From a bacterium (lineage in GTDB: Bacteria; DRYD01): DNA of 35,835 nt. The DNA is taken from assembly GCA_030549815.1 (NCBI GenBank), contig JAUQQQ010000002.1, positions 47,530 to 83,364 on the forward strand, given 5' to 3'. How positions within the stretch are numbered: the first letter of the stretch is position 1; each line of letters begins with the position of its first letter. The position numbers and the translations under genes are program-made. This document shows positions 1-8,899 of the stretch, piece by piece. The notes below the pieces were generated by a model. It was not told where the DNA came from, did not search any database, and was given only the letters and a program-made list of their open reading frames with translations.

Positions 1-217
1 CTAACCACTTATTAAAGTAAAGTAAACTACAAATGAAATTGAAAGTTATTCTATATTAAGTTATTCTATTAAGGAAGAGAGCAAAGGAGATATTGGAAAG
101 GTTTTATAGATGTTTTAATGGTTTTTATTTTAGTCTGGATGGAATTGAAAAGGGTAAGGAAAAGCTCGCTGAATTTAAAAATTAAAGAGAATATAGAAGT
201 TAATAAGTATAGAATTT

Positions 218-780
218 ATGAAGGTATTTATAGGACCATATGAAATAACAGGATATTATATTAGATTGCATAAAGCATTAAGAAAAATGGGAGTAAAATC
301 GGATTACTTTTGTGAATTTCATCCATTTAATTATGCTAATCTTTCTGATTATGATACTTTACTCGGTAAAGTTTTATTTTTATTAACAAAATACAGGTTT
401 ATATTTACGAAGTTTAAAACTAAATTTTTTAGTGCCAAAAGGTTTTCAAAAATTTTTTTAATATCTTTATAGCTTTTACAAGAATTTTGATATTTTTTAT
501 TCCCTTATTAAATATGATGTTTTTATTTTTAGGTGGAATAGAAGGTATGTCAAAAGTTTTAGTGGTAATATCAAATTTGGATTAAACTGAAGAATCCAGG
601 AAATCGTTTAGTAAATATTCATTGTTATGAGAATGTCCTATAGTTTCGGCAAATGTATGGAATGTGAAAAGGAATAATGAAGAAGATAAGTAAGTTGATA
701 GAGAATCCAAATTTAAGAAAGAAATTATGAAGGAAAAGAAAGGAATATATAGAAAAATATCATTCATGTAAAACATTCGT
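218..780 (+). pseudogene. Decayed glycosyltransferase (GT4-like) remnant
   Basis: The 84-codon open stretch from 218 begins like a sugar transferase N-terminus (MKVFIGPYEITGYYIRLHKA). After its stop at 470-472, coding-like text resumes in another frame at about 477 (YKNFDIFYSLIKYDVFIFRWN). A third piece at about 683-780 reads SKLIENPNLRKKL, stop, RKRKEYIEKYHS, which resembles the C-terminal helix of GT4 glycosyltransferases (usually ending LRKKL.E..R.YVEKYHSW). Several stops and a large internal loss mean no functional enzyme is likely. It sits upstream of an epimerase remnant and asnB, as in a surface-polysaccharide locus. The first 217 bases hold no gene I can support. The family call is by eye. 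Confidence 0.55.
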
Positions 781-891
781 ATTCTTACCTAAGAATATAT
801 TGGAAGAATTGGGAACATGAAAGTTAATTTAATCGATCTTTAAATGCAAAGAGCAAGTGGGTTAAGATAAATTATAGGAAAAGGAAGTTGG

Positions 892-1538
892 ATGGGAATG
901 AAGGTTTTAGGTGGAACAGGTTTGTTAGGAAGTAGTTTGACAAAAATTCTTGTCGTTAATTATTATGTTTCTGTACTTATTAGACCTTCTTCAAAGGAAA
1001 AGTTGAAAAATATTATTAAAGATAGATATGAAAAAATAGAAAATGTTATTGAATGTGATTTGCTAACTTCTTATAAAGAGATAGATTTAAGCGGATATGA
1101 TACTATTTTTTATCTAGTTCCATCAAGAAATTATAGAAATTTTTCTTATTTTTCAGAAGAAATAATGATGATTATTACTTTTGCTTCCATCGTGTCAGCA
1201 AAAAAAGCAATGGAGGTTGGATTTTCTAAATTTGTTCATGTATGCACGAGAAGAATCTATGATAATAGTTTAAATTCTAAAAAAATACAAAGGAAAAATT
1301 TTTATTAATGTTAATTATAGACCTTATCAAAATTAGTATTAAAAAACTTTGCATGATGGTATCCAAAATTTTGGAAAAAAAATCTATCCTTAGAAAGGTT
1401 AAATTTTCTTATGTAAATAAAAAACCGAGAAATTTACGTGGAGATATTACTAAAATGACTGATTTATTACATAATCCCATGGTTTCATTGGAAGAAGGAT
1501 TAACAAAAACAATAGATTTTGTTTTACCTGCTTTATAA
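892..1538 (+). pseudogene. Frameshifted, internally deleted NAD-dependent epimerase/dehydratase
   Basis: The first open piece (892-1308) has a Rossmann start, MKVLGGTGLLGSSL, that is shorter than the usual GGTGFLG context, followed by a plausible SDR core (DLSGYDTIFYLV, then SKFVHVCTRRIYDNS where S..VYG would be expected). The second piece (1308-1538, another frame) ends NLRGDITKMTDLLHNPMVSL and EEGLTKTIDF. That is the typical C-terminus of extended SDR epimerases, where the phrase 'chain ends with RGD..ka...LG..P.vsLEEGl..ti.w' is common. The middle, including a proper YxxxK, is missing. A nucleotide-sugar epimerase relic is the best reading. It ends 4 bases before asnB, so the two probably formed one transcript. 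Confidence 0.65.
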
Positions 1539-1542
1539 AGCA

Positions 1543-3528
1543 ATGTGTGGGATTTGTGGAATTTTTTCATTAATTCCTATTAGCTCTGAATTCATTGTGA
1601 TAATGAATGAAACTTTAAAACATAGAGGACCAGATGATGAAGGATACATACTCTTTGATTTTGAAAAAGTAATTCCTCTTGCAGGAAAGGATAGTAAAGT
1701 TGATTTTGATAGTATTAATGGTAGAGTTGCTAACTTATTTTTGGGTCATCGGCGACTTTCTATCTTAGATCTTTCTGTTAATGGACATCAACCTATGTCC
1801 GACATAAATCAAAAAGTTTGGATTGTATTTAATGGAGAAATCTACAATTACCTTGAAATCAGAGAATTACTTGAGAGTAAAGGATATAAATTCAAAACAA
1901 GGACTGATACTGAAGTAATAATATATTCTTATTTAGAATGGGGTTATAGGTGTGTAGATTTATTTGATGGAATGTGGGCTTTTGTTATATTGGATGTTGA
2001 GAAAAATATCCTTTTTGGTTCGAGAGACAGATTTGGAGTAAAACCACTATATTTCTACAAAGATGATGATAAATTTATATTCGCATCCGAAATTAAAGCC
2101 ATCGTAAAGAATAACCTTTATAGAAAAAGTATAAATGAAAAAGCAGTTGCAGATTATATTAAATTTGGTTTTGAGGAACAAAACGTAGAATCATTTTTTT
2201 CCAAGGTTTTTCAACTTCTTCCATCACATTCTTTTGAATTGAACTTGAAAAATAATGAGCTTAAGATATTTAGGTATTATAATTTGGAATATAATAACCA
2301 ATATGAAAAATTTGACAAATCCAAATTAGTTGAATATTCTAATAAAGTCCGAGAATTAGTATTTAAAGCAATAGAATTTCGATTAAGGTCTGATGTAGTT
2401 GTAGGTTCCTGCTTAAGTGGAGGAATTGATAGCAGCACTATAGTTTGCTGTATAAATGAAATACTACAGGAAGGGGCTCCCACCACAAAGGATAAGAAGA
2501 TAGAAAATATTGGTGAGAAACAAAAGGTTTTCAGTGCTGTTTTTCCCAACGAACCTATTGATGAAAGTAAATGGATGAAAATTGTTGCTGAAAAAACTAA
2601 TGCTCAATGGTTTTATACTACACCAAATTTTGATGAATTGATTGATTCCTTGGAGGATTTAGTATATTATCAAGATATACCTTTTGGTTCTACATCTATT
2701 TTCGCACAATATAAAGTTATGGAATTGGCAAGTAGAAATGGAGTCAAAGTTTTACTTGATGGTCAAGGAGGAGATGAAGTATTTACAGGATATATTGGAT
2801 ATTACAAAACTTTCTTCTACGAAATCATAAAAAACAGAGATTTCTTAAAACTTTTTAATGAACTAAATTTCATTAAAAATTATTTACTTTTTAGAAAAGA
2901 TATTGTAAGAATATTCTGGAGAGTTGTTAAAAAAGAATTTTTATCTTCTCTTTTTTCTATCTTTACTAAAAATTCTAACAAGCCTAATTATTCTTCCGAA
3001 ACTAATTATTCTTTTATTGAAGATTTTGTTTTTTACGAGAAAAATATTTATTATTTACAGGAAATTATTAATAGTGCTTTATGGAAACGTGAAAGGAGTG
3101 TAAATGAACATTTGTATAAGCAACTGAATTTTAATCTAATTAACTTGCTTAGGTACGAAGATAGAAATTCCATGAGGTTTTCAATAGAAGCAAGAACACC
3201 ATTTGCAGATTATCTTCCTCTTATAGAATACGTTTTTTCCATTCCCTCTACTTACAAAATTCACGATGGTTTTAGTAAGTATATCCTGCGGTTTTCTATG
3301 AAAGGAATAGTACCTGATGAAATACTAAATAGAACTGATAAAATCGGTTTTCAAACACCTCAGGAAAAATGGATTTTAAATAATAAACAAAAATTAATCG
3401 ACTTAATCGATAAAGAATTTATAAAAAAGTATATAAATTTGGAGAATATTGAAAAAGATGAGAATTATTATGGTTTATTTTGGAGATTAATTAATTTATC
3501 GATTTGGAAGAAAGTATTCTTTGCGTAG
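1543..3528 (+). CDS. asnB: Asparagine synthase (glutamine-hydrolysing)
   Basis: The enzyme makes asparagine from aspartate, ATP and glutamine-derived ammonia. The start is the ATG at 1543 because the next codon must be the nucleophilic Cys2 (MCGICGIF). The N-terminal class II amidotransferase domain shows [19 protein letters not shown] and FNGEIYNY. The synthetase domain has the PP-loop SGGIDSS near residues 292-298 and [12 protein letters not shown]. Length is 661 aa, within the range of bacterial AsnB-like proteins that act in polysaccharide loci. There is no good ribosome site before the start, but an epimerase relic ends 4 bases upstream. The only oddity is a GC-rich stretch at about 2468-2489 encoding EGAPTT in a variable linker. 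The gene looks intact amid decayed neighbours. Confidence 0.93.
   Translation: MCGICGIFSLIPISSEFIVIMNETLKHRGPDDEGYILFDFEKVIPLAGKDSKVDFDSINGRVANLFLGHRRLSILDLSVNGHQPMSDINQKVWIVFNGEIYNYLEIRELLESKGYKFKTRTDTEVIIYSYLEWGYRCVDLFDGMWAFVILDVEKNILFGSRDRFGVKPLYFYKDDDKFIFASEIKAIVKNNLYRKSINEKAVADYIKFGFEEQNVESFFSKVFQLLPSHSFELNLKNNELKIFRYYNLEYNNQYEKFDKSKLVEYSNKVRELVFKAIEFRLRSDVVVGSCLSGGIDSSTIVCCINEILQEGAPTTKDKKIENIGEKQKVFSAVFPNEPIDESKWMKIVAEKTNAQWFYTTPNFDELIDSLEDLVYYQDIPFGSTSIFAQYKVMELASRNGVKVLLDGQGGDEVFTGYIGYYKTFFYEIIKNRDFLKLFNELNFIKNYLLFRKDIVRIFWRVVKKEFLSSLFSIFTKNSNKPNYSSETNYSFIEDFVFYEKNIYYLQEIINSALWKRERSVNEHLYKQLNFNLINLLRYEDRNSMRFSIEARTPFADYLPLIEYVFSIPSTYKIHDGFSKYILRFSMKGIVPDEILNRTDKIGFQTPQEKWILNNKQKLIDLIDKEFIKKYINLENIEKDENYYGLFWRLINLSIWKKVFFA
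2468..2489 (+). repeat. Possible diverged GC-rich palindromic insert in asnB
   Basis: AGGAAGGGGCTCCCACCACA encodes EGAPTT in an otherwise AT-rich linker of AsnB. It resembles insert 2 of the broken nuclease gene (GGGACCCCTACCCCAAAG) by eye; with a few differences it could be an old copy or chance. Confidence 0.4.
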
Positions 3529-3599
3529 ATTATATTTCCTACTTTCTAAAGGTTTGCTTAACTTATGTAGATTTTAACAACCTTTTTTATTCTATTTTT

Positions 3600-4040
3600 A
3601 TTACAAAAGTATCTAAAACATTTGAACTCATTCCTGCTTTGCTTGATAGTCCTGAGGATGCTGTTATTTCTGATGAATTAAATCATGCTTCTATTATCGA
3701 TGCAATAAGACTTTCAAAAGCTAAAAGGTTTATTTATAAGCATTTGGATATGAATGATTTGGAGGAAAAATTAAAGGAAGCAAGTGGATGTAGGAGAAAA
3801 GTTGTTGTTACTGACGGTGTTTTCTCAATGGATGGTGATATTGCTCCTTTACCGAAGATTGTAGAATTATGTCAAAAGTACGAGGCAATTTTGGTTGTTG
3901 ATGATGCTCATGGAGAAGGAGTTTTGGGAAATAAGGGTAGGGGTATAGTGGATCATTTTAATCTACATGGGAAAGTTGATATAGAGGTAGGGACATTGTC
4001 AAAAGCGTTTGGAGTTGTTGGTGGTTTTGTCAGTTCTAAT
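3600..4040 (+). pseudogene. kbl: Fragment of 2-amino-3-ketobutyrate CoA ligase / AONS-family aminotransferase
   Basis: An open frame from 3504 to 4082 contains the middle of an alpha-oxoamine synthase: [48 protein letters not shown] and the PLP-lysine segment [14 protein letters not shown]. Family members (Kbl, BioF) are close to 390-400 aa. Here roughly the first 100 and the last 130 or so residues are absent, so the protein cannot be complete. Homology begins near 3600 and ends near 4037, where an antisense lipoprotein remnant starts. The [14 protein letters not shown] wording fits Kbl somewhat better than BioF, but the fragment cannot decide between them. Confidence 0.8.
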
Positions 4041-4295
4041 TCTATTAACATAAATTTTTCAATTTCTATCTATTGCTATTGAAGGAAAAATATTACTATT
4101 ACTACCAGTGATATTTTACAGAATAACGTTACTATTGTTATCACCGTCTATATCTATATCTCTTCCAAAATTACTTCCATTGAATTTGATACTTTTCCTA
4201 TTACAGGCAGAAATGCTTTTCTACTACAAATAGGTATCAATTAAAACTACTACTCTTACAATTACCAGAGCCAAAATCCATTTCTTTTTTCTCAT
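4040..4295 (-). pseudogene. Remnant of SBBP-type lipoprotein gene, paralogue of the gene at 25520
   Basis: Reading the minus strand from an ATG at 4295 gives MRKKKWILALVIV, several in-frame stops, then GRDIDIDGDNNSNVIL, stop, NITGSNSN, and SIAIDRN, stop, KIYVN, all in one frame. The complete lipoprotein at 25520 has the same order: MKKNILILVLVMIG, SRDIDGDGDNYTGVIL, NNIAGGGDDSG, SIAIDGSGKVYVTG. The Cys lipobox region is damaged and at least four stops interrupt the frame, so it is dead. Its 3' end abuts the truncated Kbl fragment, suggesting insertion or recombination into that gene. The alignment is by eye but collinear over about 80 codons. Confidence 0.75.
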
Positions 4296-4364
4296 TTTTA
4301 TCTTATATATATTTTAAGCTTTTTAAAGAGGAATTTAAAAATAGCTAAAGTAATTATATTACTG

Positions 4365-4658
4365 ATGGATAAGTATTTTTCATTAGAAGAAAGAATTGTT
4401 AAGTTTTTAAAAAATTATAATCTTGAAGGTTTGGGTATCTTTTTTATGGAATCTATGATACCGTTTAGGAGGGTAGTAGGACACTTAATTGTTTTTAGTG
4501 AACCGTTTTTATCTCTTTTTATACATAATCAAATAATATCTGAAATTCAAGAGTTATTCTATGACAAACAAAAATATGAATCTCTTTATAAATTAATTCA
4601 GCAAAGTTTGGGCAATAAAGAGGAATCTATTGAGGAAAAAGATGGGACAATTAATTAA
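4365..4658 (+). CDS. Small conserved hypothetical protein
   Basis: 97 aa, no signal peptide and no clear membrane segment. The first 50 residues (EERIVKFLKNYNLEGLGIFF, then MESMIPFRRVVGHL and FSEPFL) resemble a family of short proteins of unknown function, found in assorted anaerobes and thermophiles, with an 'aifFLES.kPl..igsq...f..Pf' pattern. I recall the pattern, not a name. The C-terminus is helical and charged. It overlaps the start of pgi by 17 bases and probably shares its transcript. Function unknown. Confidence 0.6.
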   Translation: MDKYFSLEERIVKFLKNYNLEGLGIFFMESMIPFRRVVGHLIVFSEPFLSLFIHNQIISEIQELFYDKQKYESLYKLIQQSLGNKEESIEEKDGTIN

Positions 4659-6036
4659 AAATAAAGTGATCGAAGATATAAAAAGAATAATAAGAAAGGA
4701 TATTAGTGTTTGGATTGAAGATGAAGAAATAGATAATAGAATAGATTGGATTGATTTGGATTCAAAGAAAATAGTAAATGGAATAAAAGAAAAACTTGGT
4801 AATATAGGAAATTTTGATAATGTTGTTTTATTGGGTATGGGCGGTTCTTCATTGGCTCCTCTTGTTTTTACTACCCTTTTCCCTAAAAATAAAGATATTT
4901 TTGTTTTAGACACTATAAACCCGGATCAAATAAAATTTGTACACAATAAAATCTATGGACAAAGAAATATTTTTATCGTCTCGAGTAAATCTGGAACAAC
5001 ATTGGAAACAAAAATCCTATACAATTATTTTAAAGAAAATTTCAAAGATGATACCTTTATTTTTATAACTGATTATTCTACATTACTAGACAAAGAAGCA
5101 AAGGAGAATAATAGTATTGTTTTTAATCCGAATCCTAATGTGGGAGGAAGATATTCTGCATTTACAGAATTTGGATTGGTTCCAGCTTTTCTTGCAGGGG
5201 TAAATATAGAAAAAATTTCACAACAATATGAAGAAATCAAAGAAACACTCATTGATTTTATTGAAAAAAATTTCCCAGAATTTTTTGATATTATTAATGT
5301 GGAAAAAGAATTTTACTATTTATTCTTCAAGTATAATTCAAATGATTTTGTTTTGGGATTATGGTTGGAACAATTGATTGCTGAAAGCACAGGGAAAAAT
5401 GGTAAGGGAATTTTACCTGTTATATTTAATCATCAATCTTTTAATAGTTTTATTAATAAACATGAGTGTCTGGGAAGTTTAGATTTACAAAAGTTTACCC
5501 AAGATTTACCAAAATGGATGTATGTCTGGTTTATCTATACTGCTCTAATTTCATCCTATCTTCAAGTTAATCCCTTTAATCAGCCAGATGTTCAACTATC
5601 CAAGGATGTTACTAATCAAGTAATGTCAAAGGATGATCTAAAAGTTGAGGAATATTACGAAATAATTGATAATTTTGAAAATTTAATTTATAATTCATTA
5701 GAATATTTACGAAATATTGATGATTGCAGATATGTTGCTATTCAGTTTTATTCTTCGTATGATTATTTTGATTTTGTAGAAGGTTTTAGGAATAAGATTG
5801 TTGAAAACTTGAATAAAGTTGTTGTTTGGGGATTTGGACCAAGATACTTGCATTCGATAGGGCAGTTGTATAAAGGAGGTATAAGAGAAGCTGCGTTTAT
5901 ACAAGTTGTTGTTGAACCCCAAAATACAATGAGCAATATAAACAAAGCTTTCATTTCTCAGGCCATAGGTGATTTATTAACTATGAAAAAATTGGAAAGA
6001 AAAATAAAAGGATTCTATGTTAAGACCAAGAATTAA
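4642..6036 (+). CDS. pgi: Glucose-6-phosphate isomerase
   Basis: Interconverts glucose-6-phosphate and fructose-6-phosphate in glycolysis. The two-SIS-domain architecture is clear: GMGGSSLAP in the first domain, SSKSGTTLETK and GGRYSAFTEFGLVP, then AESTGKNGKGILPV, a segment shared with Thermus-type and bacterial two-domain isomerases. I chose the ATG at 4642, which has GAGGA five bases upstream; a TTG at 4630 would add four residues. At 464 aa it is shorter than E. coli Pgi (about 550) but fits the compact form. The start overlaps the small upstream gene and the end overlaps the next gene by 20 bases, so translation is probably coupled. Confidence 0.93.
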   Translation: MGQLIKNKVIEDIKRIIRKDISVWIEDEEIDNRIDWIDLDSKKIVNGIKEKLGNIGNFDNVVLLGMGGSSLAPLVFTTLFPKNKDIFVLDTINPDQIKFVHNKIYGQRNIFIVSSKSGTTLETKILYNYFKENFKDDTFIFITDYSTLLDKEAKENNSIVFNPNPNVGGRYSAFTEFGLVPAFLAGVNIEKISQQYEEIKETLIDFIEKNFPEFFDIINVEKEFYYLFFKYNSNDFVLGLWLEQLIAESTGKNGKGILPVIFNHQSFNSFINKHECLGSLDLQKFTQDLPKWMYVWFIYTALISSYLQVNPFNQPDVQLSKDVTNQVMSKDDLKVEEYYEIIDNFENLIYNSLEYLRNIDDCRYVAIQFYSSYDYFDFVEGFRNKIVENLNKVVVWGFGPRYLHSIGQLYKGGIREAAFIQVVVEPQNTMSNINKAFISQAIGDLLTMKKLERKIKGFYVKTKN

Positions 6037-6568
6037 GCATAAAGTTTCTGAAATAGAAGAAAAAAGTAATATATCTTCTAAAAAAAGCCTTATTTTTTTC
6101 CTTCTTTTAATTTTGATCTTATTTATTGGAGGTTCTGTCTTGAATAATTATCTTAATAAAAGTTTTTTTAATAGCAGCGATGAGATTAATTATAAAGGTT
6201 TAAATTTTAAATTGTTAACTGATAAAGATAGTTATACTCAAGGTGAGAGGATTACTATAAAACTTGTAATATCAAACAAGACGAAGAATAGGGTTGATAT
6301 TGATTTTCTTACTCCTGAATTAGCTTATTTTACTGTTTACACTTATGTTAATTTAGGTTTAACGAGGTTTTATTACAGGGTATGGACAACAAAACCGGAT
6401 ATACCTCCTCCTGTGAATGTTTATAGATTATCTTTAAAACCTGGTGAGAGTTTATCGATAGTTAAAGTGTGGGATCAGGTTGATATGAATGGTAATCCTG
6501 TAAAGACAGGTAAGTACAAGTTTGTTGTAGAATTAAATGTATTGGAGAAAGTTAGTTTAAATAAGTAG
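6017..6568 (+). CDS. Membrane-anchored BsuPI-domain protein
   Basis: 183 aa. A basic, helical start is followed by one hydrophobic segment at about residues 25-42 (SLIFFLLLILILFIGGSVL), then an exported domain. The domain reads DSYTQGERITIKLVISNKT, then LTPELAYFTVYTY, and near the end LSLKPGESLSIVKVWDQVD and GNPVKTGKYKFVVEL. This is the pattern of the BsuPI (intracellular proteinase inhibitor-like) Ig-fold family, which appears in many secreted bacterial proteins and need not inhibit a protease. The start lies inside the pgi coding end. The TAG stop shares its last base with the first base of the downstream tRNA-Ser. Confidence 0.7.
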   Translation: MLRPRIKHKVSEIEEKSNISSKKSLIFFLLLILILFIGGSVLNNYLNKSFFNSSDEINYKGLNFKLLTDKDSYTQGERITIKLVISNKTKNRVDIDFLTPELAYFTVYTYVNLGLTRFYYRVWTTKPDIPPPVNVYRLSLKPGESLSIVKVWDQVDMNGNPVKTGKYKFVVELNVLEKVSLNK

Positions 6569-6657
6569 GAGGGATGGCCGAGCGGTCGAAGGCGCTCGAC
6601 TGGAAATCGAGTGTATCCCCAAAAGGGATACCGCGGGTTCAAATCCCGCTCCCTCCG
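6568..6657 (+). tRNA. tRNA-Ser (anticodon GGA)
   Basis: Acceptor stem GGAGGGA pairs with TCCCTCC at 6650-6656, discriminator G. The D-arm contains GGCCGAGCGGTCGAAGGC. The anticodon stem CTCGA/TCGAG encloses loop CTGGAAA, so the anticodon is GGA and reads UCC/UCU. The long variable arm, TATCCC with GGGATA, is diagnostic of a class II serine tRNA. The T-arm is GCGGG TTCAAAT CCCGC. CCA is not encoded (CTC follows). The 5' end overlaps the stop codon of the BsuPI gene. Confidence 0.97.
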
Positions 6658-6667
6658 CTCCTCGAAA

Positions 6668-6955
6668 ATGTTTGTTTTGACTGCTAAAATAACTCTGTTC
6701 CTTAATGATCACCCACAAAACCTCAAACAAAAAAGATCCATAATTAGTTCAATCAAACAAAAAGTATTTAGCAAATTTAAAGTATCAATTGCTGAAGTAG
6801 AAAATAATGAAAAACTACATTTAACAACTCTTGGTATCGCCATGGTTTCTAATGATAAAGTTTTTCTCGATAAAACTATTAATAAAATAGAAGATTTTCT
6901 TGTCAATACATTTCACATAAGTATAATTGAAACAAGTGTGAATATATTAGCATGA
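6668..6955 (+). CDS. DUF503/YlxP family protein
   Basis: 95 aa from the ATG at 6668 (MFVLTAKITLFLNDHPQNLK); a longer frame from 6611 would run through the tRNA and is rejected. The pattern LKQKRSIISSIKQKVFSKFK, then VSIAEVENNEKLHLTTLGIA and a C-terminal VNTFHISIIETSVNIL matches the DUF503/YlxP family, usually encoded near infB and rbfA and linked to ribosome function, though neither is here. Its stop TGA overlaps the next ATG (ATGA at 6952), so the two are coupled. The coding start is only 10 bases after the tRNA and has no clear ribosome site. Confidence 0.85.
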   Translation: MFVLTAKITLFLNDHPQNLKQKRSIISSIKQKVFSKFKVSIAEVENNEKLHLTTLGIAMVSNDKVFLDKTINKIEDFLVNTFHISIIETSVNILA

Positions 6956-7773
6956 TTGATACTGTTTGTATTGGTAAAGTAGTATCTTTTTACAATGGGT
7001 ACATACATGTTCGGTATAACTATAGCAATTTTCTTAAATATGCTAATAATTTTAAAATTGGAAAGTTTCTTATTGTTTCGTCTAATAAAGAAAACAATTA
7101 CATAATTGCTCAAATAGTTGATATATATGATGTCTTTAATGAAAGAGAGGAGAATATCAGAGTTTCAATTGCAAACAATGGAGATATAACAGTTACTGAA
7201 AGAGATATATATTTATTTGTTGAAATGAAATTAAAACCATTGATTCAATTTAATGAAAAAGAAATTGATTGGGATGTGGGGATCTTTACAAATAGATTAA
7301 AAGATGTTTTCTTCTTTGATGGCCAGATAAAAAATGCCTTTCTAAAACTGTTTTTCAATAAGATAATAAAAAACTTTGATAAAAATATTAAAGATATTGG
7401 TAAATTAGGAATTAAAAATTTGTTTGATAATTTAGTAATGAAAGGGGTCGTTTTGTTACTTGGTATCGATTTTTACGATTATTCTAATAAATGCAATAAT
7501 AGTAATTTCAAAATATTTTATCTTGATGAATTTAAAGAAAGTAAGAGTAGCTTTTCTGAGAATGAATTAATTTTTTTGATTATTAAAAATAGGAATGAAT
7601 TAATGGAAATAGCTAATGATTATATTATTCCCTCTCTTGTTATTGGTAAAAATTTGCTTAAAGCTGACTATGAAATATTATCCAAGATGATTATGTTAAG
7701 GAATGATTACTTTTTTGCAAAATTTTATTTAATACAAAACGGATTTATTTTACCTTTGAGTTATGAAAAATGA
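6952..7773 (+). CDS. Protein of unknown function with barrel-like N-terminus
   Basis: 273 aa, no signal peptide or membrane segment. Residues 1-55 (CIGKVVSFYNGYIHVRYN, GKFLIVSSNKENN, YIIAQIVDIYDVF) look like a small beta-barrel of the HAS/HerA or translation-barrel type; this is inference from hydrophobic spacing. A second part (residues 70-95, RVSIANNGDITVTERDIY) adds strands. The rest is an alpha/beta region with LGIKNLFDNL and VVLLLGIDFYDYS but no Walker A. A loose resemblance to the N-terminal half of HerA-like ATPases exists, but the ATPase motifs are absent. It is coupled by ATGA to the DUF503 gene. I do not recognise a family. Confidence 0.6.
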   Translation: MIDTVCIGKVVSFYNGYIHVRYNYSNFLKYANNFKIGKFLIVSSNKENNYIIAQIVDIYDVFNEREENIRVSIANNGDITVTERDIYLFVEMKLKPLIQFNEKEIDWDVGIFTNRLKDVFFFDGQIKNAFLKLFFNKIIKNFDKNIKDIGKLGIKNLFDNLVMKGVVLLLGIDFYDYSNKCNNSNFKIFYLDEFKESKSSFSENELIFLIIKNRNELMEIANDYIIPSLVIGKNLLKADYEILSKMIMLRNDYFFAKFYLIQNGFILPLSYEK

Positions 7774-7798
7774 AGTTGGTTATAGAGGGAGGTAAAAT

Positions 7799-8899
7799 AT
7801 GGGTAAAACAAAAAAATTGAACATATTCATATATATTGTGCTTGTAGTTATTTCAATTTCCTTATTATTATTTTTTGATTCAAAAGCTAAGATAAAAACT
7901 CAAACTTTATATGATTTGCAACAAGAAATAAGAGAAGTTGTTTCTGTTGCTAAACCTTCTATCGTGAGTATTTTATCAAATCCATCAGTTGATGATGAAA
8001 CTTTACAAAGATATTATGAATATTTTAAAAATACCCCTTTTGAACAATATTTTGATTATAAGGCAAGGATTGTTGGGACAGGTGTTATTGTTTCCTCTGA
8101 TGGTTTAGTCGTAACTAATGCTCATGTGGCAATGGGAGCCCCAGTTATTACCATTAAAGATTCAAATGGAAAGGTATATAATGATGTATCAATACTGGCT
8201 ATAAGTAATCAACTTGATTTAGCTTTGCTCAGGATAAATAGTTTGTCTTCTAAGTTGAATCCTATTACTTTTGCTGATTCTGATAGTGTTAACATAGGCG
8301 ATATTGTTTTTGCTATTGGTAATCCTTTTGGTTTTGAGATGACTGTTACAATGGGTATAGTTTCTGCTAAAAATAGAAGTTTGAAAGCTATTCAAGGATT
8401 TAGTTATTCGAATTTAATCCAGACAGATGCAGCTTTGAATCCGGGTAATTCAGGTGGGGCACTTGTGGATATTTATGGAAGATTGATAGGTATAAATACT
8501 GTTATTGCATCTACTTCGGGAACTAATAGTGGAGTTGGTTTTGCTATACCTTCTAATACTGTTAAAAGTTTTATCGAGAAGAATAAAAACAGGATAGTTA
8601 GCAGTAGTTCAGGACAGCCATTCCTTGGAGTTAGAGTGGCTGACATACCCGATTATGTTAAAAATTACTTAGGAATTGATTATGGAGTTATTGTTGGTGA
8701 GGTTATTCCCAATACTGCAGCAAGTAAATATGGTATTAAAGTTAATGACATAATCATTGAATTTAATGATGAAAAAGTAATGGATGCAAATCAATTTATA
8801 GATTTGATTTTGCAAACTAAACCAGGACAGAAAGTGAATATCAAAATTATTAGAAAAGGAAAAATTATTAATCTTGAAGTTGTTATGGGTAAAAAATGA
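7799..8899 (+). CDS. htrA: HtrA/DegP-type periplasmic serine protease
   Basis: 366 aa. An uncleaved or signal-type hydrophobic segment at residues 8-26 is followed by a trypsin-like domain with His109 (VTNAHV), Asp140 (LDLALL) and Ser218 (GNSGGAL), so the catalytic triad is complete. GNPFGF at 174-179 and a single PDZ domain (about 275-362, FLGVRV, PNTAASKYGIKVND, NQFIDLILQTKPGQ) complete the DegS-like layout with one PDZ. A membrane-anchored quality-control or signalling protease facing the periplasm is likely. GAGGGAGG precedes the ATG by 7-8 bases. The stop overlaps the next start (ATGA). Confidence 0.93.
   Translation: MGKTKKLNIFIYIVLVVISISLLLFFDSKAKIKTQTLYDLQQEIREVVSVAKPSIVSILSNPSVDDETLQRYYEYFKNTPFEQYFDYKARIVGTGVIVSSDGLVVTNAHVAMGAPVITIKDSNGKVYNDVSILAISNQLDLALLRINSLSSKLNPITFADSDSVNIGDIVFAIGNPFGFEMTVTMGIVSAKNRSLKAIQGFSYSNLIQTDAALNPGNSGGALVDIYGRLIGINTVIASTSGTNSGVGFAIPSNTVKSFIEKNKNRIVSSSSGQPFLGVRVADIPDYVKNYLGIDYGVIVGEVIPNTAASKYGIKVNDIIIEFNDEKVMDANQFIDLILQTKPGQKVNIKIIRKGKIINLEVVMGKK

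Noticed and set aside
6611-6667. N-terminal extension of the DUF503 gene through the tRNA
   Set aside because: The open frame runs through tRNA-Ser by chance; family homology starts at the ATG at 6668.
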